NCBI GenBank assembly: GCA_934322085.1
Contig: CAKRGF010000007.1
Location: forward strand, 1 to 64,000
Direction of reading: 5' to 3'
Origin: an uncultured Eubacterium sp.
GTDB lineage: Bacteria > Bacillota > Clostridia > Lachnospirales > Lachnospiraceae
Length of the DNA: 64,000 bases
The position numbers and the translations under genes are program-made. Shown piece by piece: positions 50,992 through 58,111 of this stretch (positions are counted from its first letter, which is position 1; the number at the start of each line of letters is the position of its first letter). The notes under the pieces were generated by a model. It saw only the letters and a program-made list of their open reading frames with translations, did not search any database and was not told the origin of the DNA.

Positions 50992-52152
50992 TTAGTTCTG
51001 TTTTTTCCCAAACGTAACAGAAAATGTCTTTTCCTGATAGGATGAACCGGAGGCAATCTTTACAGTGACTTTACCCTGTGTTCCTGCCTCACACTTTGAA
51101 AGTTTTTCCTGCAACTGGGAAAGTGTTTTCACGGTCGTTCCATTTAGTTTGGTAATAATATATCCTTTCTGCAATCCTGCTTTCTCTGCCGGCGAACCAG
51201 ACGAAACTTCTGAAATGTAGATTCCCTGCGGAATTCCATATGCCTGCTCGTATTCACTCGTCACATCACGGCCGGTAATACCCAGATAAGCCTGATTGTT
51301 TGCTGCCACTTCTTTTTGATTCATTAACTCTTCTAAGATTGGCTCTGCGGTTGCCATCGGAATCGCAAATCCCATTCCTTCTACTTCCTCAGAAGCAAAT
51401 TTTGAGGAATTGATAGCAATCACTTCGCCTTTACTGTTTACTAATGCACCGCCGCTGTTTCCCGGATTAATTGCTGCGTCTGTCTGAATCAATTTTACAC
51501 TTGTGCTGTCTTCGGCGTCAATCTCACGGTCCTTTGCACTAATATAACCAACAGTAACACTTGTTCCATAACCAAGGGCATTTCCAATAGCAATTGCCTG
51601 TTCACCGACTTTCGTCTTTTTACTGTCGCCAATCGTAGCAATTTTTATATTCTTCTTTGTCGAATCCGACAATTTACTCATATCCACTTCTACAACTGCT
51701 AAATCCGTTGATGAATCCGTTCCTTTTACAGTAGCACTCACTTTGCTCTCATCGTTAAAAATAATGGTAACTGAAGTGGCTCCTTCGACAACATGATTAT
51801 TTGTCGCAATATACATTTTGTTATCTTTTTGAGCAATGATAATACCGGAGGCGCTGCCGGTTCCTTCACTCGTCTGTGCGCCAAACGGCGTATTGGTTGT
51901 AGTCTGTGCCGTAACATCAATTGCCACAATCGACGGAAGCACCTGCTCCGAAATCGATGAAACATCGGATGTCGATGTACTCTGGTTTGTGGTTACCGTG
52001 GTCGTTGCCAGTTTCGCAGAGGCACTATCCTTTACCGTCTCATTCTGGCTGACTAACACATTCTTTCCAATCATTTCCGCTCCCTGAAAAGCGGTTCCAG
52101 CAGCTGTTCCAAATAATACAGCTGCTGCTAATATTTTAGCAAATTTTTTCAT
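50992..52152 (-). CDS. HtrA/DegP-type trypsin-like serine protease with PDZ domain
   Basis: This 386-residue surface protease probably handles misfolded exported proteins. It has an N-terminal signal or anchor helix (about 5-24), a Thr/Ser-rich linker, and a trypsin-like domain. The catalytic His is in ATNNHVVEG, Asp in SSTDLAVVEVD and Ser in AAINPGNSGGAL. One PDZ domain follows (about 290-375, GIYISEVSSGSPAEKAGLQK). The ATG at 52152 suits AAAGGA eleven bases upstream better than the ATG at 52164. It is followed closely by miaB. The B. subtilis relatives are HtrA/HtrB/YycK. Confidence 0.93.
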   Translation of the reverse strand: MKKFAKILAAAVLFGTAAGTAFQGAEMIGKNVLVSQNETVKDSASAKLATTTVTTNQSTSTSDVSSISEQVLPSIVAIDVTAQTTTNTPFGAQTSEGTGSASGIIIAQKDNKMYIATNNHVVEGATSVTIIFNDESKVSATVKGTDSSTDLAVVEVDMSKLSDSTKKNIKIATIGDSKKTKVGEQAIAIGNALGYGTSVTVGYISAKDREIDAEDSTSVKLIQTDAAINPGNSGGALVNSKGEVIAINSSKFASEEVEGMGFAIPMATAEPILEELMNQKEVAANNQAYLGITGRDVTSEYEQAYGIPQGIYISEVSSGSPAEKAGLQKGYIITKLNGTTVKTLSQLQEKLSKCEAGTQGKVTVKIASGSSYQEKTFSVTFGKKQN

Positions 52153-52263
52153 ATTCGCACACATCCTTTCGTTTTTGTTGCTCTTATCATAATATGAAAA
52201 TGTGTGCGGTTTTTGTTCGCTTTTTGTATGAATTGTGTGGTCTTTTTGACGAAAGTGTGTCCT

Positions 52264-53397
52264 TTATGCCTCAAAGTTGCCAAGCACACGCATAAAGGCA
52301 GATTCCTCTTTCACACCGCGAAGCGCATTCTGCACAGCCGCATCGTCTAAGTTTCCCTCCACATCAACAAAGAAGCGGTATTCCCAGTTTCGTCCCGGAA
52401 TCGGACGTGACTCAATTTGTGTCATATTCAAATCGTTATAAAGAAAATGGGACAAAATCCGGTACAGTGTACCACTCTGGTGCGGAAGTTCAATGCATAG
52501 TGCGAGTTTATTGCTCTCTTTTGTGTAAACTTCTTTTGGTCCGATAATAATAAATCTCGTACAGTTGTTCTTCTCCTGCTGAATGGAATCGGCAACAATT
52601 TCAAGTCCATATTCTTTGGCTGCACGCCGGCTTGCAATCGCCGCCTGCGTCTTATCTTTATCCTGCGCCACCTTCTTGGCTGCTGCTGCCGTTGAACCAT
52701 ATTCCACACCTTCAAAGAGAGGATGTTCCTTCATAAATTCACGGCTCTGCAACAATCCCTGCGGATGGGAAAATACCGTCTGAATATCTTCTAACTTTGT
52801 ACCGGGAAGTGCTAAAAGACACTGGTCAATTTTCATCACGTATTCGCCGACAATGGCATTTTTATAATTCAACAATAAATCATAATTCGTGCTGATACCA
52901 CCCGTCGAAGAATTTTCAATTGGCAGGACGCCGTAATCTGCCTGTCCGTTTTCAACAGCTTCCATTACACCCTGAAAACTCTGACAGCTGATTCCCTGTA
53001 CCGCCTCACCAAACACGTCTTCCATCGCCTGCTGTGTATGGGTGCCCGGCACGCCAAAATAATATACTTTTGCCTGTTCTTTATCAAACGCTTTTTCTTT
53101 TTTTTCGAAATCCGTGATATCATCCGTATGCGGCAGAACACCATACTGGTATTTTCGGCTGATGGACATAATCTGACTGAACAGCTCACGGACCGCACGC
53201 TCATTGAATTTACCATGAGATATTTTCGAAAGACTGTCTAACTTCTGTTCCTCGCGTTCTTTATCAAATACCGCTTTTCCGGTCTCCATCTTATACTTGG
53301 CGACCTCATTGGCAACCTTCATGCGTTCTTCAAACAGTTTGACAATCTGGCTGTCAATCTCATCAATCTGCTTTCTTGAAACTTGTAAATCAATCAT
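52264..53397 (-). CDS. pheA: PheA, chorismate mutase-prephenate dehydratase fusion
   Basis: This bifunctional enzyme makes phenylpyruvate from chorismate for phenylalanine synthesis. In the 377-residue product residues about 1-88 form an AroQ chorismate mutase (RKQIDEIDSQIVKLFEERMK). Residues about 110-285 form prephenate dehydratase with FGVPGTHTQQAMEDV, GVLPIENSSTGG and the catalytic TRF in NCTRFIIIG. A C-terminal ACT domain carries the phenylalanine-sensing ESRPIPGRNWEYRFF. The ATG overlaps the folBK stop by four bases. Confidence 0.96.
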   Translation of the reverse strand: MIDLQVSRKQIDEIDSQIVKLFEERMKVANEVAKYKMETGKAVFDKEREEQKLDSLSKISHGKFNERAVRELFSQIMSISRKYQYGVLPHTDDITDFEKKEKAFDKEQAKVYYFGVPGTHTQQAMEDVFGEAVQGISCQSFQGVMEAVENGQADYGVLPIENSSTGGISTNYDLLLNYKNAIVGEYVMKIDQCLLALPGTKLEDIQTVFSHPQGLLQSREFMKEHPLFEGVEYGSTAAAAKKVAQDKDKTQAAIASRRAAKEYGLEIVADSIQQEKNNCTRFIIIGPKEVYTKESNKLALCIELPHQSGTLYRILSHFLYNDLNMTQIESRPIPGRNWEYRFFVDVEGNLDDAAVQNALRGVKEESAFMRVLGNFEA

Positions 53398-54215
53398 TTG
53401 TGTTCCTCCAAATCCTCTAACAGCATACTGACACTCTTACCAAGCACCGGATGTTTTACATACGGAGCAATCTCAGAAAGCGGCTCTAAAACAAACTGTC
53501 TTTTATGCATTTCCGAATGTGGTATCGTAAGCGTCTCTGTGTGCATGACACAGTCTCCATACAAAAGAATATCCAAATCAATCGTTCTTGGTCCCCAGTG
53601 AATCTTTCTCTCACGGTTTCCCTTCTTCTCAATTTCATGACAGACAGAAAGTAATGCCTCCGGCGTCAAAAGTGTTTCCAACCCAATTGCCGCGTTTAAA
53701 AATTTATCCTGATCCGTATAACCATATGGCTCCGTTTCGATGATTTCTGAAACCTTTATCTCACGGATTGTCTCTACTTTTTTTAATTCTTCAATCGCCG
53801 CCTCTAAATAGGCCTTCCTGTCTCCCATATTGGAGCCAATCGACAAATATGCCGTTTCCCATCCGCGCGTAATGCTTACACTCACCGTATCCAGAGGAAG
53901 TAAAATCGGTGCCCATGGCTTTTTAATCTCTACTTCCACTTTTTTTACAAGGGAAAACTTTAACAAAATCTTTTTTGCCAGCTGCTCCGCTGCCGCCTCA
54001 ATCAGACGGTAAGTCTCCTTTTCCATCTGCTCCTTGACAAGATAAGAAACTTCTGCATAATTTACCGAATCCGCTAAATCATCACTTTCCCCTGCTGCCC
54101 TCGTATCCGTATAAAGAGCAAGGGAAACCAAAAACTTCTGTCCAAGTACATTTTCCTCTTTCATGACACCATGGTGTCCATAAATTTCTAAATCGCGGAT
54201 TTTAATTACATCCAT
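53394..54215 (-). CDS. folK: FolB-FolK fusion (dihydroneopterin aldolase / HPPK)
   Basis: This bifunctional folate enzyme joins dihydroneopterin aldolase to 6-hydroxymethyl-dihydropterin pyrophosphokinase. In the 273-residue product FolB covers about 1-115 (IRDLEIYGHHGVMKEENVLG; YRLIEAAAEQLAKKIL). FolK covers about 118-273 with YLSIGSNMGDRKAYLE, EPYGYTDQDKFLNAA and the signature HWGPRTIDLDILLYGD. It sits 2 nt after folP and is coupled to pheA. Fusion is common in Clostridia. Confidence 0.95.
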   Translation of the reverse strand: MDVIKIRDLEIYGHHGVMKEENVLGQKFLVSLALYTDTRAAGESDDLADSVNYAEVSYLVKEQMEKETYRLIEAAAEQLAKKILLKFSLVKKVEVEIKKPWAPILLPLDTVSVSITRGWETAYLSIGSNMGDRKAYLEAAIEELKKVETIREIKVSEIIETEPYGYTDQDKFLNAAIGLETLLTPEALLSVCHEIEKKGNRERKIHWGPRTIDLDILLYGDCVMHTETLTIPHSEMHKRQFVLEPLSEIAPYVKHPVLGKSVSMLLEDLEEHK

Positions 54216-54217
54216 GA

Positions 54218-55027
54218 CTAGTTCTCCCTTCTGATGGCATCTGTCATGCGAAGGGCACGCACATTTTTCTGCACATCATGCACACGGAAAAACTCGCAGC
54301 CTTTCATTGCTCCGATTACACTTGTGGCAATCGTTCCCTCTTCGCGCTCATCAACCGGCAAATCCAATGTAAGTCCAATCACGCTTTTTCTCGATGTACC
54401 AAGCAATACCGGATATCCCATCGCTCTAATTTCTTCCAAGCGGTTGATAATGATCAGATTCTGCTCTCTTGTCTTTGCGAAACCAACCCCCGGGTCAAGC
54501 ATGATTTTCTCCTTCTTTACCCCATACTTCTCAGCGAGGGAAAGAGAAATTTCCAAGTCTTTTTTTACGTCTTCCATAAAGTCGTTATATTCCATCGTCT
54601 CACGGTTGTGCATTAAGCAGACACAGACATCATACTCAGCTGCCAGTTTAGCACAGCGCTCATCATAACGAAATCCCCAGATATCATTTAACAAATCTGC
54701 CCCGGCAGAAAGTGCCGCCTTTGCCACTGCACTTTTATAGGTGTCAACTGAAACCGGCACATCAAACCTTTTTTTCAATGCTTCAATCACCGGCACAACA
54801 CGGCGGATTTCTTCTGCATCGCCAATCTGAACATGACCGGGTCTTGTCGATTCACCGCCGACATCTAAGATATCCGCTCCTTCTCCTACCATTTTGTCCG
54901 CCTGCTTAAGCGCACGCTCTATATCGTTATATTTTCCACCATCTGAAAAAGAATCCGGTGTCACATTTAAAATGCCCATCACATAGGATTTCTCCCCCAA
55001 AGGGAACTCACGGTTTCCTATTTTCAT
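54218..55027 (-). CDS. folP: FolP, dihydropteroate synthase
   Basis: FolP condenses hydroxymethyl-dihydropterin pyrophosphate with p-aminobenzoate; it is the sulfonamide target. The 269-residue product has both family signatures, MGILNVTPDSFSDGGKYND and ILDVGGESTRPGH, plus the barrel motif LLGTSRKSVIG. Length is normal. It lies 17 nt after folE and 2 nt before folBK. Confidence 0.96.
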   Translation of the reverse strand: MKIGNREFPLGEKSYVMGILNVTPDSFSDGGKYNDIERALKQADKMVGEGADILDVGGESTRPGHVQIGDAEEIRRVVPVIEALKKRFDVPVSVDTYKSAVAKAALSAGADLLNDIWGFRYDERCAKLAAEYDVCVCLMHNRETMEYNDFMEDVKKDLEISLSLAEKYGVKKEKIMLDPGVGFAKTREQNLIIINRLEEIRAMGYPVLLGTSRKSVIGLTLDLPVDEREEGTIATSVIGAMKGCEFFRVHDVQKNVRALRMTDAIRREN

Positions 55028-55044
55028 CTTTTTTCATCCTCTCT

Positions 55045-55599
55045 CTATCCGGCAATCATCTGCATAAACATCTGCGCCAGGTTTGCATCCTTTTCAAATT
55101 CTCCTTTTAACGCATACGTCATTGTCTGTGTACCGGGCTTTTGCACCCCGCGCATCGTCATACACATATGCTCTGCCTCAATCATAACCATAACGCCTTT
55201 TGGCTGCAGCGACTGCATAACGGCATCTGCAATCTGCTCCGTCAGCTGTTCCTGTATCTGGGCACGTCTGGCAAATACTTCTACCGTTCTTGCTAACTTA
55301 CTAAGTCCGACCACTTTACCATCCGGTATATATCCAATATGGACTTTGCCATAAAAAGGAAGAAAATGATGTTCACACACCGAATAAAATGTGATATCTT
55401 TTTCCACTACCATATTTCCGGTATCCGCATGAAATGTACGTGACAAATGTTTCTCTGCATCCTGTTCATAGCCGCCAAACAACTGCTCACACATATTTGC
55501 AATCCGTTTTGGCGTCTCTACTAACCCCTCTCTCGTACAATCTTCTCCAATGCCTTCCAAAAATAACCGTACTGCCTTTTCTATTTTCTTATGATCCAT
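55045..55599 (-). CDS. folE: FolE, GTP cyclohydrolase I
   Basis: FolE makes dihydroneopterin triphosphate from GTP, the first folate step. The 184-residue product has the zinc/active-site cysteine and histidines in SVCEHHFLPFYGKVHIGY. It also carries the signature KVVGLSKLARTVEVFARRAQ and the second zinc cysteine in AEHMCMTMRGVQKPG. The ATG at 55599 has GAGAGG eight bases upstream; the frame's earlier GTG lies in that site. A promoter-like sequence precedes it. Confidence 0.96.
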   Translation of the reverse strand: MDHKKIEKAVRLFLEGIGEDCTREGLVETPKRIANMCEQLFGGYEQDAEKHLSRTFHADTGNMVVEKDITFYSVCEHHFLPFYGKVHIGYIPDGKVVGLSKLARTVEVFARRAQIQEQLTEQIADAVMQSLQPKGVMVMIEAEHMCMTMRGVQKPGTQTMTYALKGEFEKDANLAQMFMQMIAG

Positions 55600-55647
55600 A
55601 ACCGGCACCTCTCAATCTCCTTGCCATTTCACTGCATAACCTTTCCT

Positions 55648-55677
55648 ATTGTACCACACGAAACCGCCTTTTAACAA
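55648..55677 (-). promoter_or_regulatory. Promoter ahead of folE
   Basis: On the minus strand TTGTTA (55672-55677), 18 bp, TACAAT (55648-55653), in the 96-nt gap after the ybaK-like gene. It would drive folE-folP-folBK-pheA independently of folC. Confidence 0.65.
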
Positions 55678-55695
55678 GGGCAGCTGACAATATTT

Positions 55696-56193
55696 TTACT
55701 TGCTCTCATGAAAAACAATATCTGCCATTTCACCGTCCACTGCCTTCACCAAATCATCCGGTGAAAGAAGAATCTGGGAACCAAGTCTTCCCCCACTGAC
55801 AATTACTGTGTCCCATTCTTTCGCAGATTCATGAATAACGGTACGGTATTTCTTTTTCATGCCAATGGATGTACAGCCACCCCTGATATAACCGGTAACT
55901 GCCTGAATGTCTTTAACATGAACCATCGCAAGCGATTTTTCTCCTACAACATGTGCCGCCTTTTTTAAATCGACCTCTTTGTCTACCGGCAGAACAAAGA
56001 CATAATATTCTTTGCTTTTTCCCTGCATAACAAGCGTCTTAAACGACTGTTCATACGGCTGTCCTAATTGGTCCGCAATGTGCATGCCATCCACAAACTC
56101 ATCGCACTCATATGTCTTTACCTCAAACGGTATTTTAAGTTTTTCCAAAATACGCATCGCATTCGTTTTTACTTCTTTTTCTTTTTTTGCCAT
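55696..56193 (-). CDS. YbaK/EbsC-type aminoacyl-tRNA deacylase
   Basis: YbaK-family proteins hydrolyse mischarged Cys-tRNA(Pro). The 165-residue product is a single YbaK/prolyl-tRNA editing domain with the conserved lysine-containing stretch GEKSLAMVHVKDIQAVTGYI, followed by RGGCTSIGMKKKYRTVI. The ATG at 56193 follows GAGATGG. It lies 27 nt after folC. Substrate is assigned from the family only. Confidence 0.9.
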   Translation of the reverse strand: MAKKEKEVKTNAMRILEKLKIPFEVKTYECDEFVDGMHIADQLGQPYEQSFKTLVMQGKSKEYYVFVLPVDKEVDLKKAAHVVGEKSLAMVHVKDIQAVTGYIRGGCTSIGMKKKYRTVIHESAKEWDTVIVSGGRLGSQILLSPDDLVKAVDGEMADIVFHESK

Positions 56194-56220
56194 GATTTCC
56201 ATCTCTTTTCTAATTTACTG

Positions 56221-57507
56221 CTAGTTTTTCCAGCGGAGCTCTCCTAATAGGGATAATGAGCCAAACATCACAATGGCATCCCCGCTCTCACACTTCGTAA
56301 TTGCCTTTTTTAAGCCTTTTTCCACAGAGTCTGCGGATTCTGCCGGCATATCCTTTTCTCTCTCCCATACCGCCTTTAAATCAGCTGCAGGCAGCCCCCT
56401 TGTACCCGGTGCAGGAACCGCCACAATATCAGTTAAGAGAGGTCTCATAATCGAAACAATTTTTTCATATTCCTTATCACGAAAAACCCCCATCACACCA
56501 TGTATCTTTCTACCCTTTAATAACTCTTTCAATGAATCAGCTAATGCTCTTGCTCCACTTTCATTGTGAGCACCATCCACATAAATCAACGGGTCTGTAC
56601 ATACCCGCTCCAGCCGTCCGCGCCAATACGCCTCTTTTACACCCACCATAATCCGCTCCGGTTCAAGTGGAAATTCTTCTTTGAGACTTCTGCAGACACC
56701 AATTGCCAGACTCGCATTTTTCATCTGATAAATCCCTGTCATCCCGGTACGGTAATTTTCTCCACAGTAGGAAAAGACACAGCCATTTTCATCCATCGAA
56801 AGAAGGCTCATATCCTCTTCTGACACTTCTGTTAATTCCGCCTGTTTTTTCCGACACACAGAAGTAATCACAGCCCTTGCTGCAGGTTCTGTCTGAAAAC
56901 TGATGACCTTTCCTTTTTCTTTGATGATACCAGCTTTCTCTCCGGCAATTTCTGCAATCGTATCACCTAACCACGCCATATGGTCAAGACCAACCGGCGT
57001 AATGACTGAGGCAAGCACATGGGAAACCACATTTGTGGCATCCTCGCGTCCCCCCATACCGGCCTCTAAAATAACTACCCGGCACTGCCATCTGCAAAAC
57101 GCCAAAAAGGAGACTGCCGTCTCCAATTCAAATGTGGTCGGATGCTGCCACCCATCTTTTACCATTTCTTCTGCTGCCTCAGCCACTTCGCCAATCAGCT
57201 CCGTAAGCAAATCTTTATCAATGTAGTGGACACCATCCATATCTTCATACTGAATACATTCTTCATAGCAAAATACTGCTGGCGATACATAACGTCCTGT
57301 CAGATAGCCGTTTACCCCCCAAATACTGCTTAAATACGCCGCTGTAGAACCTTTTCCATTGGTTCCTGCAATGTGGACAATATTTAAGCCATCCTGAGGA
57401 TTCCCTAGGCGCCTGCACAATTCACGCATGCAGGAAAGTCCCGGACGTATGCCGGCTTTTGACGCCTCTTTAATATACTGTCTCGCCTCATCATAAGTCA
57501 TCTTCAT
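56221..57507 (-). CDS. folC: FolC, folylpolyglutamate/dihydrofolate synthase
   Basis: FolC adds glutamates to folates. The 428-residue product is a Mur-ligase-type enzyme with the ATP loop HIAGTNGKGSTAAYLSSI, the signature VVILEAGMGGREDATNVV, the metal-site GLDHMAWLGDTIAEIAGEKA, and the C-terminal domain starting near YVDGAHNESGARAL. It follows a zinc-ribbon protein gene by 19 nt. MurE-like alternatives do not fit the glycine loop and folate neighbours. Confidence 0.95.
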   Translation of the reverse strand: MKMTYDEARQYIKEASKAGIRPGLSCMRELCRRLGNPQDGLNIVHIAGTNGKGSTAAYLSSIWGVNGYLTGRYVSPAVFCYEECIQYEDMDGVHYIDKDLLTELIGEVAEAAEEMVKDGWQHPTTFELETAVSFLAFCRWQCRVVILEAGMGGREDATNVVSHVLASVITPVGLDHMAWLGDTIAEIAGEKAGIIKEKGKVISFQTEPAARAVITSVCRKKQAELTEVSEEDMSLLSMDENGCVFSYCGENYRTGMTGIYQMKNASLAIGVCRSLKEEFPLEPERIMVGVKEAYWRGRLERVCTDPLIYVDGAHNESGARALADSLKELLKGRKIHGVMGVFRDKEYEKIVSIMRPLLTDIVAVPAPGTRGLPAADLKAVWEREKDMPAESADSVEKGLKKAITKCESGDAIVMFGSLSLLGELRWKN

Positions 57508-57526
57508 CGTGTTCTCATCCTTTGTC

Positions 57527-57961
57527 TTATTTAAATCTCATCTGACCTTTCTGCTTATCAACAGCACCGTCTGCCACCGCATTATAAACACCTTTTTCAC
57601 CGGATACTTTTCCTGCCATGCGGCTCTGGCAGAGATTACAGTATTTGCCACTTCGGATTGGCACACCACAGGATAAGCAGAAGGCAACCTTATTCGTTGC
57701 ATCCTCCACGACTTCCACTCGCCCGTCCCGCAGAAATTCCTGTATTTTATGCCGGCTCACACCGGTCTCTCTCGAAATCGTAATCGCATTACTCGGACCA
57801 TATGTGTTAATAAAACGCTTCACCTTTCCAAAATCTGTGAGGAACTCTTCCCCACAGGATTCGCAGACATAACAGCCACCGCCTTTATACATCATATGTC
57901 CGGAACATTTATCGCAAACGGTGACTGTTTCTTTCGCGAAAACATTTTTTCTCTCTTTCAT
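57527..57961 (-). CDS. TIGR03826-type flagellar zinc-ribbon protein (YvyF-like)
   Basis: This 144-residue protein has two four-cysteine zinc-ribbon-like sites: CDKCSGHM with CYVCESCG near the start, and CLSCG with CNLCQSRM near the end. Between them lies a helix-turn-helix-like segment (NAITISRETGVSRHKIQEFL). It matches the YvyF/TIGR03826 family, named a flagellar operon protein because in Bacillus it sits next to flgM. Here it heads the folate gene string, about 38 kb from the fla operon. Function is unknown; a regulatory role is plausible from its layout. The ATG at 57961 follows GGAGAGG. Confidence 0.85.
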   Translation of the reverse strand: MKERKNVFAKETVTVCDKCSGHMMYKGGGCYVCESCGEEFLTDFGKVKRFINTYGPSNAITISRETGVSRHKIQEFLRDGRVEVVEDATNKVAFCLSCGVPIRSGKYCNLCQSRMAGKVSGEKGVYNAVADGAVDKQKGQMRFK

Positions 57962-58013
57962 ACCAATCATCCTCTCCTAACGCTATATTTCCCTTTTGTA
58001 TTTGATTACTAAT

Positions 58014-58042
58014 ACTATATCATAACTAAACCTTTTCGGCAA
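58014..58042 (-). promoter_or_regulatory. Promoter of the TIGR03826-folC string
   Basis: On the minus strand TTGCCG (58037-58042), 17 bp, TATAGT (58014-58019), directly behind the terminator of the GH43 gene and about 50 bases before the zinc-ribbon gene start. Confidence 0.65.
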
Positions 58043-58089
58043 AGAAAAACTGCGAATTGGAAACGATCTCTTTTTCCAACTCGCAGTTT
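58041..58089 (-). terminator. Strong intrinsic terminator after the secreted GH43 gene
   Basis: A 17-bp stem with a single G-U pair (arms 58047-58063 and 58073-58089) and a 9-nt loop is followed on the minus strand by TTTTTCTTT. The last bases of its T-run overlap the -35 of the next promoter. Confidence 0.85.
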
Positions 58090-58111
58090 ACAAAATATCT
58101 GTGCCTTTATT

